Below, piece by piece: positions 52,091 to 60,824 of a DNA stretch of 64,000 nt; within the stretch, counting starts at the first letter, position 1; the number at the start of each line of letters is the position of its first letter. The notes beneath the pieces are model-generated. The model saw only the letters and a list, made by a program, of their open reading frames with translations, was not told where the DNA came from and did not search any database. The translations under genes and the position numbers were made by a program. Source of the stretch: Chryseobacterium pennae (lineage in GTDB: Bacteria; Bacteroidota; Bacteroidia; Flavobacteriales; Weeksellaceae). The stretch covers positions 20,916 through 84,915 of the forward strand of contig NZ_QNVT01000033.1 in the NCBI RefSeq assembly GCF_003385515.1, written 5' to 3'.

Positions 52091-52121
52091 CAAAATTAGA
52101 TAATATATTTGTAATATGCAA
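52091..52121 (-). promoter_or_regulatory. Promoter of rpsF-rpsR-rplI
   Basis: On the minus strand: TTG (52121-52119), a 20-bp spacer, TAATTTTG (52098-52091). Both boxes match the Bacteroidota consensus at the ideal spacing. Confidence 0.8.
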
Positions 52122-52159
52122 GAGTACTTATGAAATAATGGAGTGTTAATAACTGAATT

Positions 52160-52190
52160 TTGAGCATTGATGGTATTTTGTGTACTTTTG
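52160..52190 (+). promoter_or_regulatory. Promoter of the exported unknown gene
   Basis: TTG (52160-52162), a 20-bp spacer and TACTTTTG (52183-52190), a full consensus match. The ATG at 52211 lies 20 bp after the -7 box, which excludes the longer reading frame from 52160. Confidence 0.8.
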
Positions 52191-52210
52191 CCGGAAGAAT
52201 TTTTTATTTC

Positions 52211-52813
52211 ATGAAAACTAAAATTTATACGCTGCCGTTGTTGCTGTTGGGAGTTATCAGCTATTCACAGGATAAAATTTCCAAGAAAAATGGGACCTCT
52301 TTTGATGCTAAGATTATTGAAGTTGGAGGTTCAGATGTTACTTACAAAGAGTTGGATTATCTGGATGGGCCTGTTCATTCTTTAAAGAAATCAGAAATTT
52401 ACAAAATCACTTATGGTAATGGTAAGGAAGATCTTCTGGGTAAATACCATAATGTTGATGAAGTGAAGACTTTTATTGCTGATAAAATTAAAGTATTCGG
52501 GGCAGACCGGGATAATGGGATGCTAAGGCTTGCTGCTGAATTCGAAGGAAATAATATAAGAATAAATTCAGTAGATAAAAATGGAAAGCTTTATTATGAA
52601 GGAGATTTGTGGGACCTGAGCAAAGTAGTGGAATTTCACAAAGTATCAAAAAGAAAAAATGGTGATGCATTTTTAAATATTGTAACCTATAAAGTGAAAA
52701 GATCAAGTGAAAAACTGGATAAGCTGGTCATTAGAATCATTAATTATGGAATTGCTGAAGAACTATCAGAAGCTTTTAAAGATTTAAATATAATGCTTAA
52801 AAAAGACCTGTAA
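52211..52813 (+). CDS. Exported protein of unknown function
   Basis: A 200-residue protein from the ATG at 52211, with signal peptide MKTKIYTLPLLLLGVISYSQ. The mature N-terminus (KKNGTSFDAKIIEVGGSDVTYKE, then DGPVHSLKKSEIYKITYGNG) shows a small beta domain seen in many Bacteroidota exported proteins, without a known role. The rest (about 90-200) has no family I recognise. The frame starting at 52160 is rejected because it begins inside the promoter. Its stop codon lies in the loop of the terminator. Confidence 0.75.
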   Translation: MKTKIYTLPLLLLGVISYSQDKISKKNGTSFDAKIIEVGGSDVTYKELDYLDGPVHSLKKSEIYKITYGNGKEDLLGKYHNVDEVKTFIADKIKVFGADRDNGMLRLAAEFEGNNIRINSVDKNGKLYYEGDLWDLSKVVEFHKVSKRKNGDAFLNIVTYKVKRSSEKLDKLVIRIINYGIAEELSEAFKDLNIMLKKDL

Positions 52814-52823
52814 CAGGTCTTTT
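52801..52823. terminator. Terminator hairpin whose loop is the stop codon
   Basis: AAAAGACCTG and CAGGTCTTTT form a 10-bp stem whose 3-nt loop TAA (52811-52813) is the stop of the upstream gene. T run after it. It can serve the convergent ClC gene as well. Confidence 0.85.
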
Positions 52824-52827
52824 TTTA

Positions 52828-54186
52828 TTAAAGAGTTTCGTCTTTTCTTATTTCTGTTAAAAAATTCACTTTCAATACATCATACAAAGAATGTCGGCTC
52901 ACCAGAATAGAAGCAATAGAAGAAACCATACCGGCAAGCATCAGATGAAAAATCAAAGAATGCCTATCAGTCATTTCTAAAACAATGATTGCCGAAGTAA
53001 AGGGAGCCCGTGTAATTCCGGTAAGAAAAGCAACCATTCCACCAAGAACAACAACATTGGTTTCATTAGGGGTTAAATGAATAAGCCCTGAAATAACAGA
53101 ACCAATACTGGCTCCTGCAGATAAAGCAGGGGCAAAAATACCACCGGCCCCACCGGAAGTAAAAGACAGGGCAGGGCCCAGCATCCTTAAAACAGGAACA
53201 TACCAGTCTTCATGTTTATTCTTTGTAAAAAGAACCCGTTCCATAATTTCTTTCCCTGACCCTAATATTTCCCGGTTAATAAAATAGGCAATTGAAGCAA
53301 TGATCAGGGCACAGATAACCAGAAATACTACATTGGCCTTATCCGTTTTCAGAGTTCTCTTTTTCCAGCCATTGATCTTAAGCATAATCACAGAAAGCTG
53401 ACTCGCCAGAATACCCGCTGTAGCAGCTACAAGTACGATGGGAAACATCACCATCAGGGAAACATCATTGGTTTTGGGATACCCTAAATACAAGTAGGAT
53501 CCTGCTAATGTCTGAGCCGTTAAACCAGCGATGATGACAGCTGTAAATAAAGCGGTTTTAAAATAATTAATGTGCGTTTTCGATAATTCTTCTACAGCAA
53601 ATACAATTCCGCCCAGAGGAGTATTGAAAGCGGCTGCCAGTCCGGCTGCAGCTCCGGTCATGATCATGTTTTTTTTGGAGATCTTTGGCCACCAATCAGG
53701 AAGATACTCATTAACTTTCCTGAAAACAGAACCTGCAATCTGAATGGTAGGTCCTTCACGTCCTACAGCGCCGCCGCCAATAACCAATACAACAGATGAA
53801 GCAATTTTAAATATAATAATTTTCAGACTTAAAAGGCTTCTAATCTTTTTATGTTCTTTAGGATTAGCAAGTTCCACTGCTGCCATTACTTGCGGAATTC
53901 CGCTTCCTTTAGCATTGGGTGCAAATTCTTTAACCAGCCACCAGGAAAGAACGAATCCAATGGGGGCAATAATGAAGATCATCCATGCATGCCAGTCAAA
54001 GATAAAATTCATGAGGTTTTCGCCCCAGGCAAAGAGTTGGGCATATAATACGGCAAAGAATCCGGTGATCACAGAGCCGATCCAAAAGGGAATAGCCTGA
54101 AGAAGATTGTATTTCAGCTGCTCATTCCGGATGTTGTCAAAGGATTTTTTAACAGATTGACGAAGAATAGCAAAGATTTTCAGCAT
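52828..54186 (-). CDS. ClC-family chloride/proton antiporter
   Basis: A 452-residue membrane protein of the ClC family. The selectivity motifs are GSGIPQVMAA (94-103), GREGPTIQIAG with the gating Glu144, and GGAGGIFAPALSAG. The inner proton Glu is kept in VFAVEELSKTH. With both Glu present it should be a Cl-/H+ exchanger, not a channel, as in acid-resistance ClC proteins. It lacks the cytoplasmic CBS domains of some relatives. Its length is close to the E. coli ClcA (about 470). Separate transcription unit. Confidence 0.93.
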   Translation of the reverse strand: MLKIFAILRQSVKKSFDNIRNEQLKYNLLQAIPFWIGSVITGFFAVLYAQLFAWGENLMNFIFDWHAWMIFIIAPIGFVLSWWLVKEFAPNAKGSGIPQVMAAVELANPKEHKKIRSLLSLKIIIFKIASSVVLVIGGGAVGREGPTIQIAGSVFRKVNEYLPDWWPKISKKNMIMTGAAAGLAAAFNTPLGGIVFAVEELSKTHINYFKTALFTAVIIAGLTAQTLAGSYLYLGYPKTNDVSLMVMFPIVLVAATAGILASQLSVIMLKINGWKKRTLKTDKANVVFLVICALIIASIAYFINREILGSGKEIMERVLFTKNKHEDWYVPVLRMLGPALSFTSGGAGGIFAPALSAGASIGSVISGLIHLTPNETNVVVLGGMVAFLTGITRAPFTSAIIVLEMTDRHSLIFHLMLAGMVSSIASILVSRHSLYDVLKVNFLTEIRKDETL

Positions 54187-54229
54187 TTGTAGGTTTTGAA
54201 GGATGAAATTACGGCAAAAAAACCGAAAC

Positions 54230-54856
54230 TTATATTTCTTCTAAAAATTTTGAAATAATTAAAGCATTCTCAAGACTCAATGCCTTTGGTATTCTCAAGC
54301 CTACAATGCTGTTTTTAATCTCTATTTTAAAATCCTCATCAACAATAGATTTTATGATTTCTTTTCTTTCCGGGCCAAGGAATGCCATCGTTTTGGAAGG
54401 ATCACTGCCCAGAACATAGAAGTCTTTAAAGTCTTTGTTTTCTTTAGAATTGATGGTTGAACTACTGAATATTCCAGCGATTCTGTCTGCCAGTTTTTTC
54501 TTATTGATAGAAATAAAACCAAAGTCTTCATTTATTTCCTTTAAGCCCCAAACTTCCAGTGAATCATACTTATCCGTCATACGGGCCCCTCTGATGGATG
54601 TTCCTACCAGATTAACAATGAAAAGGTAAAAAGTAATGGTTTTACTTTTGGTTGTAATTCTGTAACAGAGTTTAGGTTCCTGCAAAAAGTTTATATCCTG
54701 GGATTTGAACTTACTGTATGGGGAATTTTCAATATCTACCACTGAAATATCATAGAGTGCAGATAACTGCTCATAGATTTCAAAAATTAGCTCTTCGTCA
54801 TTTTTGGAAAAATCAAATAATTTGGTAACATAGAGTTTTCTGAAATCAAGTTCCAT
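54230..54856 (-). CDS. Unknown protein
   Basis: A 208-residue soluble protein without signal peptide or membrane segment. It opens MELDFRKLYVTKLFDFSKNDEELIFEIYEQL, has mixed strands and helices (CYRITTKSKTITFYLFIVNLVG), and ends KALSLENALIISKFLEEI. I recognise no family or catalytic motif. It lies 43 bp before the ClC gene start on the same strand and could be cotranscribed with it; no functional link is visible. Confidence 0.5.
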   Translation of the reverse strand: MELDFRKLYVTKLFDFSKNDEELIFEIYEQLSALYDISVVDIENSPYSKFKSQDINFLQEPKLCYRITTKSKTITFYLFIVNLVGTSIRGARMTDKYDSLEVWGLKEINEDFGFISINKKKLADRIAGIFSSSTINSKENKDFKDFYVLGSDPSKTMAFLGPERKEIIKSIVDEDFKIEIKNSIVGLRIPKALSLENALIISKFLEEI

Positions 54857-54906
54857 TTTGTAATAGTTTGTTTAAAGGTAGAATTATTAAGGCAGAAATC
54901 CAATAA

Positions 54907-54935
54907 AAAACCTCCAATAAAAAATCGGAGGTTTT
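54907..54935. terminator. Hairpin terminator
   Basis: AAAACCTCC pairs with GGAGGTTTT around an A/T loop of 11 nt. It resembles the hairpin at 56515-56542 in sequence (AAAAAACCTCC...GGTTTTATATT). It lies downstream of the minus-strand serine-hydrolase gene and just upstream of the start of the unknown gene ending at 54230. Confidence 0.6.
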
Positions 54936-54997
54936 ATATTTTAAGATGCACCCATTCTGAGATAGTGATACAAAAAACAATCGTTATGGAAGAGCTC

Positions 54998-56428
54998 TTA
55001 TTTCTCTTTTATCAGATCTTCTATTGTATGAATCATTTTTACGGCATTGGTGTTTTCTGGATTTATAGCTAATGATTTTTTATAATTCTCTAAAGCCAAA
55101 GCATAATTCTTTGCTGCAAGATATGATTCACCTAAACTGTCAAAAGCATTTGCTGATTGTGGATTTTCCTTAACGTTTAAAGCGAAAACCTTAACAGCTT
55201 CATCAATTCTTGAATTTCTCAATAAAATATAACCTATCTCATTTAAAGTGTTTTCAAAATTCCATTTTGGATCTTTTGCCTTCATAGAATAATAAATTCT
55301 CTCTGCATCAGGATTGTTTTTTTTAGAAAATTCAGAAATGATGGTTTCATCTGCCAATGAATATTCATCTGTTAAATTTTTATCAATCATCGCAGCAATA
55401 TGATTGATGATCCGATATTGGATAGGGAATAAGCTATATCCATTAGACATCATGATGATTGACATATTATTGTATGGGTAAATTTTATAAGAGCTTACAT
55501 TTCCACCTGAAAAATTGTAAGAGGCTATATTATTCACTTTACTGATGTCCCATCCGTAGGCAAAAACATCTTTCTTATTACCAAAACCGAATGGTCGCCA
55601 CATCATCTCTTTCGTTTTTTGATCTAATAAATCATTTTTACTAAGATGAATGCTCCATTTTAAAAATGCAGGAAGTGTTATCGCCACTCCGTTGGCAGAA
55701 TGGGCTTTTATACCATTAATATCAGTAGATTTATCATATTGTTTTCTTTCAGAATTGTAATTGTATTTTACAACACGGTTAGGTATTTTTTCGAGAGCAT
55801 TTGAAGAAAAAACAACCTGGCCTTTAGAATCGGAAAACTGATTGTTCAGGATGAAATTTTCAAAAGACTGCCCTGTGATTTTTTGAATAATCAGGGTAAG
55901 AAGAAAATAATTTGTCTGATTATATCTGAATTCATTTCCTGTTTTAAATTCCATTTTTTCTCTGGACAGCCGTTCGATAACTTTGTCATTAGAATCATCC
56001 GGCAAAATATCATTAAAAGCAATAAGATTAGGAATTCCGGAAGAATGGGTCAAAAGGTTTTTTATTTTGACATCCTGCCATTCTTTAGGGAGATGTTCAA
56101 TGTATTTTGAGATGTTGTCTTCCAAAGATAGTTTTCCCCTTTCAATTAGTTGAAACACACCAATATTTGACATCAATTTTGATGTAGAATATATCCTGAA
56201 CATTGAATTTGAATCCACCTTTTTATCGCTTTCCAAAGTCTCTTTACCATAGTATTGCTGAAAAACAATCTGGTCATTTTTTATAATCCCGATAGCCAAA
56301 CCGGGAATGTGATTGATTTTAATTACTTCTTTCACATACTGATCGATTAAAGTTGATGGGATTGTTTTCTGAGAGTAGGCGATTATCGAAATGCTTAAAG
56401 CGAATGTAGTCAAAATGAGTTGTTTCAT
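54998..56428 (-). CDS. Exported serine hydrolase (beta-lactamase fold) with C-terminal TPRs
   Basis: A 476-residue protein from the ATG at 56428, with signal peptide MKQLILTTFALSISIIAYSQ; the upstream ATG at 56470 adds 14 residues. The catalytic domain has STSK in RIYSTSKLMS (nucleophile Ser) and the YNQTNY region. The C-terminal part (about 380-476) carries TPR helices (SANAFDSLGESYLAAKNYALAL). It is of the class C/PBP4* type, often D-aminopeptidase or esterase. No KTG was found with certainty, so beta-lactam hydrolysis is not claimed. Confidence 0.8.
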   Translation of the reverse strand: MKQLILTTFALSISIIAYSQKTIPSTLIDQYVKEVIKINHIPGLAIGIIKNDQIVFQQYYGKETLESDKKVDSNSMFRIYSTSKLMSNIGVFQLIERGKLSLEDNISKYIEHLPKEWQDVKIKNLLTHSSGIPNLIAFNDILPDDSNDKVIERLSREKMEFKTGNEFRYNQTNYFLLTLIIQKITGQSFENFILNNQFSDSKGQVVFSSNALEKIPNRVVKYNYNSERKQYDKSTDINGIKAHSANGVAITLPAFLKWSIHLSKNDLLDQKTKEMMWRPFGFGNKKDVFAYGWDISKVNNIASYNFSGGNVSSYKIYPYNNMSIIMMSNGYSLFPIQYRIINHIAAMIDKNLTDEYSLADETIISEFSKKNNPDAERIYYSMKAKDPKWNFENTLNEIGYILLRNSRIDEAVKVFALNVKENPQSANAFDSLGESYLAAKNYALALENYKKSLAINPENTNAVKMIHTIEDLIKEK

Positions 56429-56514
56429 ATGTAATTGGTTCTGTTTTATAAAAGACAATTTAAGCCCCATTTGTATTACTTGTCAATTCAAAAATAATCA
56501 GATCAGGTCACAAA

Positions 56515-56542
56515 AAAACCTCCGATAAAAATCGAAGGTTTT
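56515..56542. terminator. Hairpin terminator similar to the one at 54907
   Basis: AAAACCTCCGAT pairs with ATCGAAGGTTTT (one mismatch) around a 4-A loop. The flanks match those of the hairpin at 54907-54935, so the two are probably copies of one element. It follows the E2 gene that ends at 56596. Confidence 0.65.
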
Positions 56543-56595
56543 ATATTGATTATAATCAGCAGAAAGCAAATTACTCATTGCTGATTACCTATTAC

Positions 56596-57903
56596 TTATA
56601 TTTCTGTGTTCAGATCCCAGTTTTCAAGGTAGTCATGAACATGTTTAAGCATCATTCCGCCTAGAGAACCATCTACCACTCTGTGGTCATAAGAGTGAGA
56701 CATGAACATTAAGTTTCTGATGGCAATTACATCACCGTCAGCCGTTTCAAGAACTGCAGGCTTCTTAACGATAGCTCCGATAGCTAAAATAGCTACCTGA
56801 GGCTGAGGAATGATAGGAGTTCCCATAAGGTTTCCGAAACTTCCTACGTTAGAAATGGTGTAAGTAGCTCCCTGAGTATCTTCAGGTCTTAATTTCTTGT
56901 TTCTTGCTCTGTAAGCTAAGTCATTGATTGCTTTGGCAAGACCTGAAAGAGATAACTGATCTGCATTTTTGATTACAGGAACAATAAGGTTTCCGTCTGG
57001 TAGAGCCGTTGCCATACCGATATTGATGTTTTTCTTTTTGATGATGTTCTCACCGCTAATAGAAACATTAATCATTGGGAAATCCTGGATTGCTTTTACA
57101 ATAGCTTTCACAAAAATAGGCATGAAAGTAAGTTTTTCTCCTTCACGTTTTTCGAAAGCTGCTTTGTTTTTGTTTCTCCATTTTACAACGTTGGTAACGT
57201 CTGTTTCAATGAAAGAAGTCACGTGTGGAGCAATTTGTTTTGCTTTCACCATGTTTTCAGCGATGATCTTTCTCATTCTGTCCATTGGAATGATCTCATC
57301 ACCTGCTGCTGCAGTAATTGTTGTTGCTGGCGTTGAAACAGGAGCTGGTGCAGAAACTGTCTGTTGAGCCGGAGCAGCCTGCTGAGCAGGTTGATTTCCT
57401 CTGTTGGCAACGTATGCTAATATATCTTCTTTGGTAATTCTTCCTTCTAAACCGCTTCCTTTGATAGATTTCAGTTCAGTTTCAGAAATATTTTCCTGTT
57501 GTGCAATTGATTTTACAAGTGGAGATAAATAAAGATCTCCAGAGAATTCAACATTGGAAGCTATTGAAGTTTGTAAAGGCTGCTCAATGGTTTGTAATGT
57601 TTCAGTATCCGGAGCAGCAGCTGGAGTTTCAGTAGTTACTTCTTCAGAAGCAGAACCTTCTCCTTCAATTTCTAAAATAGCAATGGCCTCACCTACTTTG
57701 GCAACTTCATCTTTTTGCTTTAAAATTTTTACAATTTTTCCCGAAACAGGTGTCGGAACGTCTGAATCTACTTTATCTGTTGCAATTTCTACTACAGAGT
57801 CATCTTCTTTTACGTTATCACCTTCATTGAATAACCAAGTGATAATTGTCGCTTCCATAACACCTTCTCCCATGGAAGGAAGCAATAATTTGTATTCTGC
57901 CAT
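56596..57903 (-). CDS. 2-oxo acid dehydrogenase E2 (dihydrolipoamide acyltransferase)
   Basis: A 435-residue E2 with one lipoyl domain (lipoyl Lys in EIATDKVDSDVPTP), a Pro/Ala/Gln linker, a peripheral subunit-binding domain (LYLSPLVKSIAQQENISETEL, EGRITKEDIL), and the acyltransferase core with SYDHRVVDGSLGG. It differs from sucB in lipoyl flank and core, and most resembles branched-chain or pyruvate E2. It stands alone: no E1 or E3 lies next to it in the window. Cytoplasmic complex core. Confidence 0.9.
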   Translation of the reverse strand: MAEYKLLLPSMGEGVMEATIITWLFNEGDNVKEDDSVVEIATDKVDSDVPTPVSGKIVKILKQKDEVAKVGEAIAILEIEGEGSASEEVTTETPAAAPDTETLQTIEQPLQTSIASNVEFSGDLYLSPLVKSIAQQENISETELKSIKGSGLEGRITKEDILAYVANRGNQPAQQAAPAQQTVSAPAPVSTPATTITAAAGDEIIPMDRMRKIIAENMVKAKQIAPHVTSFIETDVTNVVKWRNKNKAAFEKREGEKLTFMPIFVKAIVKAIQDFPMINVSISGENIIKKKNINIGMATALPDGNLIVPVIKNADQLSLSGLAKAINDLAYRARNKKLRPEDTQGATYTISNVGSFGNLMGTPIIPQPQVAILAIGAIVKKPAVLETADGDVIAIRNLMFMSHSYDHRVVDGSLGGMMLKHVHDYLENWDLNTEI

Positions 57904-57966
57904 TTTTGATTTTTAGATTTTGACAAATATATAAAAAAAATCGGTTTTTTTATGAAATATATAATT

Positions 57967-58794
57967 TTACATAAATTCAATGTAGATATTTTCACCTACA
58001 TTCAATCCAAACAGGCTTTTAGCTCCGTTTTTCTTACTGCCTTTATAGATTGTAAGTTCCAATAGCTGACTGTCATTGAATATTGCTGCAGACTGTCCGT
58101 GGAATTCTGTCTCCCTTTCCCAGTCTGAAACCAATTCCGTATGACCGGAAAAGATCCTCGAAAGACTTAAATTTCTGAATTTTATAGTAAAACCATTATA
58201 TCCTTTGCTGATATTTTCAAAGAAATCTTTGTTGATATTTGAAATTATATTTCCGAAATTATCAATATAGGTAACTTCACCTATGATCATTCCTTCCGAT
58301 TCATTATAAACCGCTCTGGGGAACATCAGCTGCTTAGCAGCATCTATTTTTCTCCCGATCACTTCAGGAAGACCGCCATTGGCAAGATGTACAGCTGCCG
58401 GAACAAAAATATCCGTAGAAGTAAAGTTGATAATATCATCAAAACGGTTATTCAGGGTAAGTTCGTAGATTGCTTCCGGTTTAATATCAAAGAAGATCAA
58501 ACTTAAAAGACCGTTATCTGCGGCCAGAAAGTAAGAACCATCTGCTTTGTAAAGGATATTTTTCCTTGATTTATTGTAAAAACTGTCTACAGAAATAATG
58601 TGTATACTTCCTTTGGGGAAATATTTATAAGCGTTTCTTACAATATATGATGTTTGTATTAAGTTGAATGCCTGGATGTCGTGGGTTATATCAATAATAT
58701 TAACCTCAGGATTTAGAGACAGAATCTTGCCTTTCACAGCAGCAACTCTGTAATCTAAATTTCCGAAATCCGAAGTAAGGGTAATAATTGACAT
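57967..58794 (-). CDS. SAM hydrolase-like protein (DUF62 family)
   Basis: A 275-residue protein from the ATG at 58794, opening MSIITLTSDFGNLDYRVAAVKG, the DUF62 signature; the ATG at 58821 adds 9 residues. Further matches are NIIDITHDIQAFNLIQ, YKADGSYFLAADNGLLSL and EVTYIDNFGNIISNI. Characterised relatives convert S-adenosyl-methionine to adenosine and methionine, or use chloride or fluoride. Residue NGLLSL lacks an obvious halide pocket, so the hydroxide type is likely. Divergent from phoH by 132 bp. Confidence 0.9.
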   Translation of the reverse strand: MSIITLTSDFGNLDYRVAAVKGKILSLNPEVNIIDITHDIQAFNLIQTSYIVRNAYKYFPKGSIHIISVDSFYNKSRKNILYKADGSYFLAADNGLLSLIFFDIKPEAIYELTLNNRFDDIINFTSTDIFVPAAVHLANGGLPEVIGRKIDAAKQLMFPRAVYNESEGMIIGEVTYIDNFGNIISNINKDFFENISKGYNGFTIKFRNLSLSRIFSGHTELVSDWERETEFHGQSAAIFNDSQLLELTIYKGSKKNGAKSLFGLNVGENIYIEFM

Positions 58795-58926
58795 GAGCAA
58801 TTTATAGAATAGTGTAGTCATGCAAAGTTATTTAAAATAAAAAGAAAGCCCGAAAGATTGTTGAAAAGAATTTGATTTAAATTGAAAAAAAGCTTTAATT
58901 TTAAAATCTAAAAATAAAAATACTGC

Positions 58927-59886
58927 ATGTTTGAATTGACCTATGATCTGGAAGACATCGATGCGAAAATCTTCTATGGAGTTAATAACCAATATTTCAA
59001 CCTATTAAAATCAAGCTTTCCAACCATTAAAATTACAGGAAGAGATCATTTTATCTTTGCGATGGGAAACCAGGAAGCGTTAGATATACTGAAGCAAAAA
59101 CTGGACGATATTGTCAGTTTTATCTCGAAAAACAACTCAATAGGTCTCAAAGATGTTGAGAATATCCTGAATATTAAAGATGAAAACGAAAAACATCTGA
59201 TCTTTGACCAGGATATTATTGTAAAAGGAGTAAACGGAAAAGTTATTAAGGCTAAAACTACGAATCTTAAAAAGCTGGTAAAGGAAACAGAGAAAAAAGA
59301 TATGGTTTTTGCCATTGGACCTGCGGGAACAGGAAAAACGTACACCAGTGTAGCTTTGGCAGCAAGAGCCCTAAGAGATAAGGAAGTGAAAAGAATTATC
59401 CTGACAAGACCGGCTGTAGAAGCAGGGGAGAGTCTGGGGTTTTTACCAGGAGACCTTAAAGAAAAGTTAGATCCTTATTTACAGCCTTTATATGATGCAC
59501 TTCGGGATATGATTCCACATGAAAAACTGGAAGGCTTTATGGAGAAAAAAGTAATTGAAGTAGCTCCGCTGGCTTTTATGAGAGGACGTACTCTTGATGA
59601 TGCCTTTGTAATCCTTGATGAAGCTCAGAATACAACCCACGCTCAGATGAAAATGTTCCTGACAAGAATGGGAATGAATGCGAAATTTATTATTACAGGG
59701 GATCCAAGCCAGATCGACCTTCCAAAAAATCAGCAATCTGGTTTGAAAGAAGCTATGAGGATTTTAAATGGAGTGAAGGAGATTGGTTTTGTGCATCTTA
59801 CAGAAGAAGATGTTGTGAGACATCCTGTTGTAAGAAAGATTATCCTGGCTTATAATGATGAAGATAAAAGACTGAGAAATGATTAA
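58927..59886 (+). CDS. phoH: PhoH-family ATPase
   Basis: A 319-residue P-loop ATPase with Walker A GPAGTGKT (about 131-138), Walker B AFVILDEAQN (about 218-227), ILTRPAVEAGESLGFLPGDLKEKLDPY and FIITGDPSQIDLPKNQQSGLK, all PhoH signatures. The N-terminal 110 residues include a KH-like fold (TIKITGRDHFIFAMGNQEA). It probably acts in RNA metabolism or stress; despite the name, a phosphate role is not general. Monocistronic, ending before the outer-membrane array. Confidence 0.94.
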   Translation: MFELTYDLEDIDAKIFYGVNNQYFNLLKSSFPTIKITGRDHFIFAMGNQEALDILKQKLDDIVSFISKNNSIGLKDVENILNIKDENEKHLIFDQDIIVKGVNGKVIKAKTTNLKKLVKETEKKDMVFAIGPAGTGKTYTSVALAARALRDKEVKRIILTRPAVEAGESLGFLPGDLKEKLDPYLQPLYDALRDMIPHEKLEGFMEKKVIEVAPLAFMRGRTLDDAFVILDEAQNTTHAQMKMFLTRMGMNAKFIITGDPSQIDLPKNQQSGLKEAMRILNGVKEIGFVHLTEEDVVRHPVVRKIILAYNDEDKRLRND

Positions 59887-59898
59887 TTTTTTATAGAT

Positions 59899-59942
59899 AA
59901 AGTTTCTGTTAACCTTTTGTTAACCTTAAAAGTTTCTGTTAA
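59899..59942. repeat. Two 14-bp direct repeats upstream of the outer-membrane gene
   Basis: AAAGTTTCTGTTAA occurs at 59899-59912 and 59929-59942, a 30-bp step (about three helix turns), with a GTTAACC pair between. The second copy ends 3 bp before the -33 TTG of the next gene, the usual place for an activator. Confidence 0.6.
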
Positions 59943-59945
59943 AAT

Positions 59946-59975
59946 TTGCTAAATTGAAAAAAATAATTAGTTTTG
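59946..59975 (+). promoter_or_regulatory. Promoter of the first outer-membrane barrel gene
   Basis: TTG (59946-59948), a 19-bp spacer and TAGTTTTG (59968-59975), matching the Bacteroidota consensus, 28 bp before the ATG. Confidence 0.75.
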
Positions 59976-60003
59976 CAATCCTTAAATGTATAACTAATTA
60001 ACA

Positions 60004-60681
60004 ATGAAAAAATTTTTACTTATTGCAGCCGTAGCTGTATTGGGAATTAACGCAAACGCGCAGGAATTTAAATTTGGACCTAAAGCTGGTTACTCTTTAT
60101 CAATGCTTAAAGCAACTGGCGAAGGAAATACTTACAAATTTGATGCAAAGTCTACTTTCTACGTAGGAGGTATGGCTGAATATAAGTTCAATGATAAATT
60201 TGCCGTACAGGGGGAAGTTTTATATTCTCCAATTGGAGGTAAGCAAGAAGAATCTGTTGCTTACACTGAGATGGGAGTAAATGTAACAGGTACTGAAAAA
60301 ACAGATTGGAAACTGGGAACTGTACAAATTCCTGTTAGTGCTAAATATTATGCTACTGAAAATTTAGCTTTTGGAGTTGGTCTTAATGTGGGTATTCTCA
60401 TTTCTGCAAAGGTGAAATCAACAGTAAGCTTATCAGGATCTGCTTTAGGAGAGTCATTTTCTGAATCAGAAAGCTCAACTGAAGATGTGAAAGATCATAT
60501 GAATAAGCTGAATTTAGCTCCATTTGTTGGTGCTGAATATACACTTGAAAATGGATTGTTTTTCGATGCAAGATATAACTTAGGTATTTCTAACCTTGCT
60601 AAAAAGGAGGACGGAGAAAATGGAACTTTAAAAAATAGCTTCATCCAGGTAGGTGTTGGTTTCAAATTCGGAGGAAACTAA
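60004..60681 (+). CDS. Outer-membrane beta-barrel protein A1
   Basis: A 225-residue protein with signal peptide MKKFLLIAAVAVLGINANAQ and alternating strands typical of the PorT/OMP_b-brl_2 type of 8-stranded barrels: KFGPKAGYSLSMLKATGEG near the start and a last strand NSFIQVGVGFKFGGN ending in an aromatic. A paralogue of the gene at 62520 (GVKGGYALSKL, FAIQGEVEYANLGG). Function unknown; small barrels of this type are often adhesins or membrane stabilisers. Own promoter and terminator. Confidence 0.82.
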   Translation: MKKFLLIAAVAVLGINANAQEFKFGPKAGYSLSMLKATGEGNTYKFDAKSTFYVGGMAEYKFNDKFAVQGEVLYSPIGGKQEESVAYTEMGVNVTGTEKTDWKLGTVQIPVSAKYYATENLAFGVGLNVGILISAKVKSTVSLSGSALGESFSESESSTEDVKDHMNKLNLAPFVGAEYTLENGLFFDARYNLGISNLAKKEDGENGTLKNSFIQVGVGFKFGGN

Positions 60682-60710
60682 TCTGAAGATTTTTAAGAAA
60701 AAACATAACT

Positions 60711-60737
60711 AAAGCAGGACAAAATTTGTCCTGCTTT
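60711..60737 (+). terminator. Terminator after barrel A1
   Basis: An 11-13 bp stem, AAAGCAGGACA with TGTCCTGCTTT, followed by a T run. Confidence 0.9.
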
Positions 60738-60792
60738 TTTGTTTTAATGAACGCCATTTATGGAAATATATCCCTGTGATGAAAATAATTAG

Positions 60793-60800
60793 TACTTTTG
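60793..60800 (+). promoter_or_regulatory. Candidate -7 box of barrel C
   Basis: TACTTTTG matches TAnnTTTG, 24 bp before the ATG. No clear TTG is at -33. Confidence 0.5.
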
Positions 60801-60824
60801 GGACGTAAAATTTAAACTTAAAAA

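Noticed and set aside
52160..52210. Longer start of the exported unknown protein
   Set aside because: These bases hold the -33 and -7 boxes of the promoter, and the signal peptide starts at 52211.
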